NCBI RefSeq assembly: GCF_963678635.1
Contig: NC_087067.1
Location: 11,269,716-11,333,715 of the forward strand
DNA: 64,000 nt
DNA from: Symsagittifera roscoffensis
Taxonomy: Eukaryota > Xenacoelomorpha > Acoela > Convolutidae
Reading direction: 5' to 3'
This document shows, one piece after another, positions 54,585 through 64,000 of this stretch. The notes below the pieces were generated by a model, which was not told the DNA's origin, did not search any database, and saw only the letters and a list, made by a program, of their open reading frames with translations. Within the stretch, counting starts at the first letter, position 1. Each line of letters opens with the position of its first letter. Both the position numbers and the translations under genes were made by a program.

Positions 54585-55382
54585 CTATCGAGGTCCCCTG
54601 CTCAAGTTTCTACTAATTGTGTGTGGATCACTAGCTCTGACATGTCTGTCCTGAGCTCGAGTTCCGGTCTGAATAGGTGTCGATTCCTGAATTCCGGGAG
54701 TTGTCATCCATTGAAGAGTCTGCGATAGAGCACGTCCCCTCCTCCAGATCAGTTCTGTGCGTTCTTCGCATCCATCTGAACCCCCAGACAAAACTTTATT
54801 CTCCAGGTCCTGTTTCTCATCAGGAACTTTTTCATCTACATCAGACTTCCCGGACAAACTTCCTTGTCCCGGGTGTTGATCTTGAACTTGCCGGCTCTTC
54901 TCACTGTTCGTCTCCCCGGACAAACAATCTTGCACCAGGTTTCGTTCAACCCTCTCACCTGCCTTATCCTGCTCCTCAAAAGTAACTGTTTTCTTTTGCA
55001 AATTGTTCCCCCGTTCTTTCCGTTTGTATGAAGTACTGGTTAAAACCTCGTGGGGTATTGAGGATACTAGTTGCTGAACTATTGTCCTACAACCCCTCGT
55101 TTTCTTTGTGTTGTCGTCTTGACGGCATGATCTTAACCTTCTCACTGACTGTCAGTGATGCCATAGCTGCTGCCCACTCGGGGTCATCTCTGGTCACTTC
55201 TCTCTCTAACAATCCACCCAGCATCCGCATCACTTGCGGTGTGACTTGCACCGTTTTATCCAAAAAGGGGAGGCTGTTAATGTTTATGCGAGAGAGTTCC
55301 TGCTGGACCAGGTTCAACCGCAGCCACAGGTCCAAGGGCACCGGGTCCTTCTTGGATAGAATCTTTATCTCGGCTGCTTTGT
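54585..55382 (-). pseudogene. pol: Retroelement region between RNase H and integrase
   Basis: Two open frames. 55341-55087 (LVQQELSRININSLPFLDK) is followed by 55145-54585, a charged Gln/Asp/Gly-rich linker (LSGETNSEKSRQVQDQHPGQ). The long hydrophilic insertion between RNase H and the integrase zinc module is unusual for Ty3-type pol. No domain recognised. Confidence 0.55.
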
Positions 55383-56034
55383 CTAAGGTAACTCATGATG
55401 TCCTGGAATTGGATGTCCAGACTTATCCAACCATCTCGTCACGGGAAGCCCTTCATAAGTTTCTTTGTCCACAAACGAGAATCCTTCCTTGATTTCTGCC
55501 TGATTGGCTTGCTTCTGTTTCAATCTTTCATAGAACTCGGTTTTCTTGCTGAGGCTGTCAGCATTTTGGTGTTTGTCACGCATCCTGTGTTCGATTATCA
55601 ATTGGTAGCCATCTACCAATATAACTCTGATCCATCGAGTATGTCTTCAGCCAGGATAACGCTCTGTTGTCCACGCGTAACTTAAAGGGAGCGCTCCCCA
55701 AGTATGCGCGGTACTTTTCCACAAATGTGACTACTGTAAACAATTCTGCTTTCGGTGCACCATATTTCATCTCAGTGTCACTTAACACCTTACTGCCATA
55801 TGAAATGGGACGGAGAACTGTTCTTTCATTCCAATCCTGCTCCTGATGCAGTATACCTGAGATGGCTACCACTGACGCGTATGTATCAAGAACATACATG
55901 CCCTTTTCTATAGGCATGCCTAGCACTGGCGCTTCGCAAAGTTCCCGCTGTATGTTCTCGAAGGCAGTTTGTACTTCTTCGCTCCGTTCGAACTTCTTTC
56001 CTTTGTTGCGCATCAGCTTTTGCATGGGATACAC
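55383..56034 (-). pseudogene. pol: Retroelement RNase H domain
   Basis: Tethered RNase H of Ty3/gypsy pol: MYVLDTYASVVAISGILHQE, YGAPKAELFTVVTFVEKYRA and FKLRVDNRALSWLK, then, after a frameshift near 55600, HRMRDKHQNADSLSKK, the usual N-A-D-x-L-S end. In the first motif the family has T-D-A-S; here it is TYAS, so the first catalytic Asp is lost. The Glu and second Asp remain. Confidence 0.8.
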
Positions 56035-56199
56035 CTTGTCTGCTCACCCATTTATGAAATCATGGTAATGATTGGCAAACCCTGGGAAGCTCATTAGTTG
56101 TGTGTCCGTTCTGGGAGCCTTCCATGTCAGCGCAGCTTCCACTGCTTCTGGGTCCGGACTCACACCATGCCTGTCCATCATTCTACCTAGATACTTGAT

Positions 56200-56640
56200 T
56201 CAATCCCTCAGGATCTCGCATTTCGATGGTTTGCATTTTAAGCCTGCTCTTTTCATGCAGTCAAAGACCTCATCGAGCCGATCAATGTGGTCTTCCAGGT
56301 TGGGTGTTGCTATGACTACGTCATCCACGTAACAAATCACTTTTTCGTCACTCCGGTCAAAGCCTGAGCCATCAGTCTTTGAAAAGAGGCCGTTGCGTTG
56401 CACAAGCCGAAGGGCATCCTCTTCCACTGGTACAACCCCAATTCACATGCAAATCCGGTCTTCTCTCTGTCCTTCTTCCGAAGAGGAACCTGCCAGAAGG
56501 CCGAACCCAAGTTCAGAGTGGTGACGAATTTGGCGTCAACAAGTATTTAGAGGCTTTCGTCTATTCGCGGTATCGGGTACGCGTCTTTTATTGTCACTGC
56601 GTTCAAATAACGAAAGTCGCAACAGAACATAAGGATGTCC
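56200..56640 (-). pseudogene. pol: Retroelement reverse transcriptase with YVDD active site (unit a)
   Basis: The only one of the three RT copies that crosses the active site: KVICYVDDVVIATPNLEDHI, with YVDD at 56320-56331. Upstream (56640-56335) the palm blocks AKFVTTLNLGS, FWQVP and FACELGLYQWKRM are present in broken frames. Downstream MKRAGLKCKPSKCEILRD ends at a TGA, and connection-domain coding (YLGRMMDRHGVSPDPEAV) continues in frame. Typical Ty3/gypsy RT. Confidence 0.82.
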
Positions 56641-57867
56641 CACTCATAGTCGGTCCTCAATTGCAAAGCTTAACCAAGCTTCTTTCCACGCTGGATTGAA
56701 ACCGTGGTGTCCAGTGTGTTCAATAACACACTGACACACAGTCCGTTTCGCGTTAACGAGAAGCTCCGGCCTAAAATCACTGAACTTTGACTTTTGGGGT
56801 TCGTTACCAAACAAACCTATTTACTATCACTTGACGAGTTTAATTTTCTCATTCTAAAAACTGCTACTACAGCTTGTCCCGGCTATAGTTTTACCTTTCT
56901 GTGTAAAAAGATTGGTACCTTGTTTTCATCTGTTATTATCCTATTAACTGGTTTCTTAACAAACTTCCTGTTCGGGTTTCTAATCCTTATTAGGCCGTTG
57001 TTCAAGTCAATCATCACGTCGAAATTCCTGACAAAACCTCTGCCCAAGATGAACTGGTCGACGTCGTCCAAAATCTCTACCATCAAGAAGCTCATCCAAA
57101 GATCCCGTCCTCCAATGTGGAGGACCGTTATTGGTGTTCTTCCGGCTACGTAAATCGCTCCTCGATTGGCTGCCGCTAGTCGGAGATTCGTCGGAGTCAG
57201 ATCTTCCCTCGTGAAACCCATTCTTTCCCAAGTTTTTATCGGCATCACGCTTACTAGCGCTCCTGTAACCAGAAGCCCTGTGACTCCGATTTTCTTTCCA
57301 TTGGTGTCGAGCAGATGTGCAGTCACATCTGCTTCGTATCCAATGTGAACCGCGTCTTGTTCCATCATGGCGTCATGGCCTATCCTACGGACTTTAAGTT
57401 GTTCTTCACCCAAATAGATTTGCCCTATTTGGTCACCGTCTGTCGTAGGTCCTAATGTAGATACTGATTCCATCCACGTTCAGCATCACTTGATATGGTC
57501 CATAGACTTCCACGTAGCGCCCGTGAAGTTTCTTTATTCGAGGGCCATCCGTTGTCAGTAGCGCTCGCACAGCTCTTGACTCAGCGCGTGGCTCCACCTG
57601 TCTCAGATAATCTGCATATGTATCCAAATGCATCAGAGTGAATTCTGATGGCTCACTCAGATTTCTGATTACCTGGTGTCCCGCTACCGAGATTATCGAT
57701 TATATTTTACCTCCCTGTAGCACCATACCGAACGTCTTTCCGGAGATCACATTTAGTTTCATGCTCAAACTGCTTGGTGCCTTCGTTTCTTTGACTTCTG
57801 ATGCCTCGAAGGCGTTCAGCCTCTGCTGAATTTTTTCACTCTCCAATTCGAGCTTTACTTTTTGTTC
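56640..57867 (-). pseudogene. pol: Tandem unit a: pre-protease and protease, no linker
   Basis: From the junction at 57867 (KVEQKVKLELESEKIQQ) through a pre-protease region (HLDTYADYLRQVEPRAESR) to a retropepsin at 57473-56883. Its active-site triad reads LLVTGALVSVMP, Val for Asp (codon 57267-57269), and the closing motif is FILGRGFVRNFDV where the family has I-L-G-x-D-F. The ~500-bp linker that precedes RT in units b and c is deleted at about 56635-56643. Confidence 0.8.
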
Positions 57868-58912
57868 GACTTTTTTAACACATCACTTTTCCGTCACTCC
57901 GGTCAAAGCCTGAGCCATCAGTCTTTGAAAAGAGGCCGTTGCGTCGACAAGCCGAAGTGCATCCTCTTCCACTGGTACAACCCCAATTCACATGCGAATC
58001 CGGTCTTCTCTCTGTCCTTCTTCCGATGAGGAACCTGCCAGAAGGCCGAACCCAAGTTCAGAGTGGTGACGAATTTGGCGTCAACAAGTATTTAGAGGCT
58101 TTCGTCTACTCGCGGTATCGGGTAAGCGTCTTTTATTGTCACTGCGGTCAAATAACGAAAGTCGCAACAGAACATAAGTTGCCCCCTTTTTTGCCATTAC
58201 TACCCCGCAAGCCCACGGCAATTTCGAAGGTTCTATCATGTCGTATTCGAGCAACATTTCTATCTCCGCTCGAATTTATGTGGTGTCATTCGTCTTGCGC
58301 CTTCTCTATGGAGAACGGCGCCTTCCTGTAGTTCGATTTCGTGTACGACGAAGTTACAACAACCAATATGCGCCTTATGTTTTGAAAATACATCCGCGTT
58401 CCGATTTAAAACCGCCCGCAATGATTCAAAATCTCCCTCGCCTATTTTCCCTTTTAAGTCTTCTATTTCTGGCAAAACTGGTTTGCCAGATTCGAGTTCA
58501 AATGCCGAGGGGCGTTTCGGAAAGTACGAGCAGCTCGACAAGCCGTCGTCTGTTTCGGATTTCAATGAAAAAAGTTTATGAATAGATTTTAATTCATTAA
58601 TTCTTTTTAAAATTATATCTTTGTCGGCATGATAAGTGCAGTCTTTCACATTATATTTCTTCAAGTTTTGTGTCTCTTCATAGTCGGTCCTCATCGGCAA
58701 AGCGTAACCAAGCTTCTTTCCACGCTGGATTGAAACTGTCGTGTCCAGTGTGTTTAATAACACTGACACACAGTCCGTTTCGAGTTACCGAGAAGCTCCG
58801 GCCTAAAATCACTGAGTTTTGAATTTTCGGGTTCGTTACCAAACAAACCTATTTACTATCACTTGACGAGTTTAATTTTCTCATTCAATTCGAGCTTTAC
58901 TTTTTGTTCGAC
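57867..58912 (-). pseudogene. pol: Tandem unit b: linker and RT N-terminal half, protease deleted
   Basis: Same left and right junctions as units a and c, but about 990 bp is missing at 58886: KVEQKVKLE runs straight into the sequence that follows the protease. The linker (58769-58260) is open: NTLDTTVSIQRGKKLGYALP, NRNADVFSKHKAHIGCCNF, GAVLHREGARRMTPHKFE. This is the classic pre-RT segment of gypsy pol. RT palm blocks follow with frameshifts, and the unit ends just before YVDD. Confidence 0.82.
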
Positions 58913-59742
58913 TTTTTTAACACATCACTTTTCCGTCACTCCGGTCAAAGCCTGAGCCATCAGTCTTTGAAAAGAGGCCGTTGCGTTGCACAAGCCGAAG
59001 GGCATCCTCTTCCACTGGTACAACCCCAATTCACATGCGAATCCGGTCTTCTCTCTGTCCTTCTTCCGAAGAGGAACCTGCCAGAAGGCCGAACCCAAGT
59101 CCAGAGTGGTGACGAATTTGGCGTCACCAAGTATTTAGAGGCTTTCGTCTATTCGCGGTATCGCGTACGCGTCTTTTACTGTCACCGCGTTCAAATAACG
59201 ACAGTCGCAAAAGAACCTAAGCTGCCCCTTTTTTTGCCATGACTACCCCGTAAGACCACGGCAATTTCGAAGGTTCTATCATGTCGTATTCGAGCAACAT
59301 TTCTATCTCCGCTCGAATTTATGTGGTGTCATTCGTCTTGCGCCTTCCCTATAGAGAACGGCGCCTTCCTCTAGTTTGATTTTGTGTTCGACGAAGTTAC
59401 AAAAACCGATATGCGCCTTATGTTTTGAAATACATCCGCGTTCCGATTTAAAACCGCCCGCAATGATTCAAAATCTCCCTCGCCTATTTTCCCTTTTAAG
59501 TGTTCTATTTCTGGCGAAACCGGTTTGTCAGATTCTAGTTCAAATGCCCAGGGGCGTTACGGAAAACTCGAGCAGCTCGACAAGCCGTCGTCTGTTTCGG
59601 ATTTCAATGAAAAAAGTTTATGAATAGATTTTAATTCATTAATTTTTTTTAAAATTATATCTTTGTCGGCATGATAAGGACAGTCTTTCACACTAAATTT
59701 CTTCAAGTTCTGTGTCTCTTCATAGTCGGTCCTCAATTGCAA
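58912..59742 (-). pseudogene. pol: Tandem unit c: linker and RT N-terminal half
   Basis: The linker (59742-59557: YEETQNLKKFSVKDCPYHAD) and RT palm blocks parallel unit b, again ending just before YVDD at the 58912 junction. Several frameshifts. It is about 90% similar to unit b by eye. Confidence 0.78.
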
Positions 59743-60976
59743 AGCTTAACCAAGCTTCTTTCCACGCTGGATTGAAACCGTGGTGTCCAGTGTGTTCAAT
59801 AACACACTGACACACAGTCCGTTTCGCGTTACCGAGAAGCTCCGGCCTAAAATCACTGAACTTTGACTTTTGGGGTTCGTTACCAAACAAACCTATTTAC
59901 TATCACTTGACGAGTTTAATTTTCTCATTCTAAAAACTGCTACTACAGCTTGTCCCGGCTATAGTTTTACCTTTCTGTGTAAAAAGATTGGTACCTTGTT
60001 TTCATCTGTTATTATCCTATTAACTGGTTTCTTAACAAACTTCCTGTTCGGGTTTCTAATCCTTATTAGGCCGTTGTTCAAGTCAATCATCACGTCGAAA
60101 TTCCTGACAAAACCTCTGCCCAAGATGAACTGGTCGACGTCGTCCAAAATCTCTACCATCAAGAAGCTCATCCAAAGATCCCGTCCTCCAATGTGGAGGA
60201 CCGTTATTGGTGTTCTTCCGGCTACGTAAATCGCTCCTCGATTGGCTGCCGCTAGTCGGAGATTCGTCGGAGTCAGATCTTCCCTCGTGAAACCCATTCT
60301 TTCCCAGGTTTTTATTGGCATCACGCTCACTAGCGCTCCTGTAACCAGAAGCCCTGTGACTCCGATTTTCTTTCCATTGCTGTCGAGCAGATGTGCAGTC
60401 ACATCTGCTTCGTATCCAATGTGAACCGCGTGTTGTTCCATCATGGCGTCATGACCTATCCTACGGACTTTACGTTGTTCTTCACCCAAATAGATTTGCC
60501 CTATTTGGTCAAGGTCTGTCGTAGGTCCTAGTGTAGATACTGATTCCATCCATGTTCAGCATCACTTGATAGGGTCCATAGACTTCCACCTAGCGCCCGT
60601 GAAGTTTCTTTATTCGAGGGCCACCCGTTGTCAGTAGCGCTCGCACAGCTCTTGACTCAGTGCGTGGCTCCACCTGTCTCAGATAATCTGCATATGTATC
60701 CAAATGCATCAGAGTGAATTCTGATGGTTCACTCGGATTTCTGATTACCTGGTGTCCCGCTACCGAGATTATCGATTGTATTTTATATCCCTGTGGCACC
60801 ATACTGAACGTCTTTCCGGAGATCACATTTATTTTCATGCTCAAACTGCTTGGTGCCTTCGTTTCTTCGACTTCTGATGCCTCGAAGGCGTTCAGCTTTT
60901 CCTGAAGTTTCTCATTCTCCGATTCGAGCTTTACTTTTTGTTCGATCTCCATCGTAACTTTTTGTTCAATCTCCAT
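59742..60976 (-). pseudogene. pol: Tandem unit c: pre-protease coiled coil and retropepsin
   Basis: 60976-60590 starts with a 24-bp in-frame duplication (MEIEQKVT, MEIEQKVK), a short coiled coil (LESENEKLQEKLNAFEAS) and the pre-protease segment. A TAG follows HGR at about 60590. The retropepsin (60549-59959) again has LLVTGALVSVMP with Val (codon 60343-60345) and FILGRGFVRNF. It contains the complete segment from which units a and b derive. Confidence 0.82.
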
Positions 60977-61059
60977 CCTGCTGGCCTCTTTTTAGAGCAT
61001 CCCTCGCGGCTGCCCTATAGTCGATCTTGAAGTCATCCGCCGCAGTCACCGGTTCCGGT

Positions 61060-61721
61060 TTACATCTCTCTTCCGTTACCGCTTGCATCTTCTTCGTTTC
61101 CAGCTCCTGCGGTTTCTTTTCTGCGCGCATTTGCAATTACTCCTCTCATAAAATCTTCATGATCGACCTCTGACGCACCTTCATCCTCGAAGCTAAAGTT
61201 TATTGCTTTCATGCCCTGTTTGTATGTTGGGCATGCTGACACATGATGTTCCCTCGAGCTGCAATTGCACAAGAGCGTCTCTTGTCCATATCGTCCCTTG
61301 GTTTGTACCAGTTGTTTCCTTGGTTTCCTGGTCCATTTTTAAAATCGCCATAATTGTTTTTGTAATATCCAGATCTCGATGGAGGCTTCAACAAAAGATA
61401 TTCTTTTGACTTGAGTTTAAACTCCTCTGGTGTTGGTGCATTGGTTGAGAGTGGTGTTTAATGCGTCGCTAACATTGTTCGAAGTTCATCATTCTTCACA
61501 CCATCGATGAATTTTGAGGCTACTGCCAGGTTCATCCTTCTGTTTGACTCATCTGGTTGGCTACGCCTTCTCAGCATCTCCAGATCGTCTAGAAACTTGT
61601 CTATCGTCTCATCTTCACAATGCCTCCGTTTCTCGAAGCGCATCATTGCTTGGTGTCCCTGCACCCCTGAGCCGAAACGATCTTTCGTCGTCCTCTTCTT
61701 CTTCCTGAGTTTCTGCTTCAT
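61060..61721 (-). pseudogene. gag: Retroelement gag: capsid C-terminal part and zinc knuckle
   Basis: The capsid-like segment DRFGSGVQGHQAMMRFEKRR, TIDKFLDDLEMLRRRSQPDE, SKFIDGVKNDELRTML is followed by a TAA (61458-61460) and, in the same frame, APTPEEFKLKSKEYLLLKPP. One frameshift later comes a nucleocapsid knuckle CNCSSREHHVSACP (C-x-C-x4-H-x4-C, one residue short of the usual C-x2-C). The pattern of RF(G)..VQ..A...F...RQ/RR..E matches retrotransposon gag capsid (Retrotrans_gag type). Confidence 0.75.
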
Positions 61722-62247
61722 CGCCCGAATCCGTTCCCATAGTAAATGGAAATAAGTTTCCTAAAGTGTTCATCACTCTTTCTGAAAACGATGAGGACGT
61801 TGCCGGTGTTTCCGTCATGCCAACCATGATGGTGTTGTCTGTGGGTGATCTTGTAGTCGCCACATTTTCAGTAAAGATGTCGGACAGTTCCGACATCTCT
61901 TCTCGGTCCAATGTCCCGGTGGAAGTGGCAAAATCTTGGCCTTGTTCTACCGGAGTAGATTCACTCGCCGATCTCCTGTTTCCTCTTCCTTCCGGCCAAT
62001 TCCCCTCCTGATCCTTATCCATGGCAGGGTCTAAATGGACCTCTACCTCTAACCTTGCCTTTTGTCCTTCTGATGACTTTTGACTCATGGTTTCAACCAT
62101 TATGCCTGAAACTTTCTTCCCTTTGTCGGTCCAGGATCGTGTGATCCTTTCCACAAAAAGGTCAGTCATTGCTTTTCTCTGTTTCTCAGGTATGAATTTC
62201 CTGGAGCTATCACCTAGTTTAGGTATCCTTGACTGGTCTCGACTCAT
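61615..62247 (-). pseudogene. gag: Retroelement gag N-terminal region
   Basis: 210 open codons from ATG at 62247 (MSRDQSRIPKLGDSSRKFIP). Ser/Thr/Glu-rich, predicted disordered, ending in an acidic run (AETQEEEEDDERS). It meets the capsid-like part in a different frame near 61690, so a deletion that removed the start of the capsid is likely. No myristoylation motif. Confidence 0.7.
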
Positions 62248-63269
62248 TTTCAGTTTACCACTTCTTTCTGTCTATACACTCAATTCAATTGCTATTGTCC
62301 TTTCAGTCTTACTACTGATAATAAAAACACAAAATAAATTCCAAAAGTTTCACTTAAACAGTGACCACGAATCCTTGTATGTTATCACAGTACAGCTTGT
62401 ACACAATTTAATCACAATAATCGATTATTAGTTGCAAGATATGAAGCTAGCACAGTCTGATGATATCAATATACTTAAAAGATAGTGTACTCACTGCCCA
62501 ATCAAGCACAAAAATTGTTCAATTAAAACACAAATGAAGCAAAATGAGATTATTTTCAATGAAAAACGTATGTGTTTTGTACTTTAATCAGTTGCAATAG
62601 GATATTCGAACCTGTTATTAAAGAACGAGCTTTCCGTGTTCGGTGCTGCACCAAACAGACAAAACTTGAAGGCAGTAATTTTCTCAAGTGGGCGTCTATT
62701 ACACCCACCGAGTCCTGTGTTACTTATCTGCCTTCGGATTGCCCGGGCTAGATCTACTAAAATCCTCAGGGCAATCATTTTCGCAAAAACGATTTGGATT
62801 TCAAACCCTTTCGGATTGGGATTGGAAAAAACAAGACCCCTCCGGATTAGCAAAATTGAGACCCCTCCGGATAGGCAAAAACAAGACCCCTCCGGATTGG
62901 CAAAATTAAGACCCCTACGGTTTTAGACCTCTCCGGGTTTATAAAAATAACTCTTCTGAGACTTTCAAGACCTTCACTCGATACCCTTCCGGATACGTTC
63001 TCTGATGCTTTTGTGCTGTTTGTACTAACTAGGAAGGGTGTATTTTCTTTTCCTAGACCCTTCCGGATTGAAGCTAAGCCTCTTATTTGACAATTCACCT
63101 TAACTGTGAAGGGTCTTATCACTAGCCTAGTTTCGATTCGACTCTGGTATTTTGGTTCCCTTAGCCTTCTCTTTTTGTCTAGGGCAGCGTAAAACTGCCT
63201 TATTCAACCGTTGCTACCCTTTGGTAGGGGTATAAGGGCTTTCCAAAAAATTTTTAAAAATCGTGAAGG
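62248..63269. other. AT-rich non-coding block upstream of gag, possible LTR or leader
   Basis: Separates the upstream gag fragment from the gag start. Contains the 25-bp minisatellite described separately. The rest is AT-rich with no ORF. LTR status is untested because no second copy lies in the window, and no clear tRNA primer-binding site was found. Confidence 0.5.
62835..62940 (+). repeat. 25-bp minisatellite, CCCCTCCGGAT type
   Basis: Units start at about 62836, 62861, 62886 and 62911, each ACCCCTCCGGATTGGCAAAA or a close variant followed by 5 bases. The last unit is decayed. Related CTTCCGGAT words recur at about 62990 and 63060. Confidence 0.85.
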
Positions 63270-64000
63270 GCCTACCTTTCCGAATTAGTGAATTTGCTGA
63301 AAACAGTCTTAAAATTTTTTTTATTGCTATTCGACAACCTCGTAAGAAGTATTTCCAAGGATCTGTTCAGAGGTTCAAAGGCTGTGGCTATTGATGCGGC
63401 GTCTCTTGAATGTCCCGCCTGAGTATCTTCGCCACCTGATAAGGGCTCCGAATTTTCTTTCCTGTCCGACTCGCTGGGATTATTTCTTCCCTGGCTCGCA
63501 TGACTCCTGTTTCTAGAATCACATCTCCCAGTCGCATGTGTATGTTGCGTTGGTCGTTCGTTAGAGGTCTGTCTTTTGCCATTTGAACTTCCTCCGATGT
63601 TTGGGCCCCGGGGTCTATTGTCCCCTGTGGCTTAGCCTGATGAACTGCCCCTTCCTCGAGTGGGTCCATATGTCCTTCTCGTATTCTGCTGCTCGTTGAA
63701 GTTCACCCTCGGCTCCCTACTGGGTTCTCCCGATTTCGATTCCCCATTTTTTGGTCCACTCCTGCTGCCTAGTAGCCCATCCAACCTATCCATGATAGCC
63801 TGAGTTCGCCTCTCCATCATCGCATCTATCTTCGTGCCAAGAGTTCCAAGAGTCTGCTCTTGTTGAATTCTCAACTTCTCCATGTCGTTTCTTAATCGTA
63901 ACTCTCTTTGCTCAGCCTCCTTTGTCAATCGCGACAGGTTCTTCGCCAAGTGTTCATCCGTTCTCTCCTTCAAGAGTTTTTCGCTTCTGCTAGCTTCTTG
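63270..64000 (-). pseudogene. gag: Upstream gag-related fragment (coiled coil), partial
   Basis: One frame is open from the window edge to about 63270, with a single TAA at 63632-63634. It reads a long coiled coil (EAEQRELRLRNDMEKLRIQQ; TLGTLGTKIDAMMERRTQA), then a Gly/Arg/Ser-rich basic segment (ATGDNRPRGPNIGGSSNGKR) and FEPLNRSLEILLTRLS. This fits the middle of a gag. It lies upstream of the gag start at 62247, so it belongs to another, truncated copy of the element or to a duplication. Confidence 0.6.

Noticed and set aside
63388-63669. Open stretch resembling an integrase C-terminal GPY/F module (SPYQVAKIL)
   Set aside because: It is in a different frame from the coiled-coil/Gly-Arg frame that continues across the same bases with only one stop, and it is best read as a shadow frame.
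1-64000. CRISPR arrays, operons, bacterial promoters, rRNA genes
   Set aside because: The spliced genes and repeats are eukaryotic, and no regularly spaced repeat-spacer array or rRNA sequence was seen.

Overview
The window is metazoan nuclear DNA, most likely from an invertebrate. It carries two spliced host genes, both on the minus strand, with canonical GT-AG introns in AT-rich DNA loaded with dispersed repeats, LINE fragments and tRNA-derived short repeats. The host cannot be named from sequence alone. Long merged exons, repeat-packed introns and possible spliced-leader acceptors beside both start codons would fit a fast-evolving lineage such as an appendicularian, but this is only a suggestion.

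Region 1 to 32,203 is one gene, read right to left: the orthologue of the giant deubiquitinase USP34 (Drosophila puffyeye). I could join 14 exons in phase, from the initiator Met at 32,203 to an exon that leaves the window at position 1. This gives about 2,370 codons, with the N-terminal helical-repeat scaffold, the catalytic Cys box (codon 7408-7410) and the first half of the USP catalytic domain. The catalytic His half lies outside the window. The introns hold tRNA-like SINEs, two ~650-bp direct repeats, a degenerate ~165-bp tandem array, a broken non-LTR retrotransposon with a PHD-like finger (20.3-21.6 kb), and a near-perfect CGCGCG hairpin.

Region 37,309 to 38,393 is a short two-exon gene for ATP synthase coupling factor 6 (ATP5PF), upstream of USP34 on the same strand. 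About 5 kb of repeat-rich DNA without a recognised gene separates them.

Region 38.9 to 42.1 kb on the plus strand is a 5'-truncated non-LTR retrotransposon (endonuclease plus reverse transcriptase, with one frameshift and one nonsense codon). It ends in a long (TAC)n tract, and an unrelated RT fragment follows directly.

Region 43.9 to 64 kb on the minus strand is a decayed, very large Ty3/gypsy-type retroelement with higher GC than its surroundings. In transcription order it holds a gag fragment, an AT-rich non-coding block with a 25-bp minisatellite, gag, protease, reverse transcriptase, RNase H and integrase. After integrase come a domain I read as a macrodomain (ADP-ribose-binding fold), an AT-rich gap, and then a second ~6.5-kb broken ORF with an SGNH/GDSL hydrolase domain. 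Inside pol, the protease to RT segment is present three times in tandem and the integrase N-terminal half twice. The macrodomain and hydrolase cargo of this element is the most unusual content of the window.
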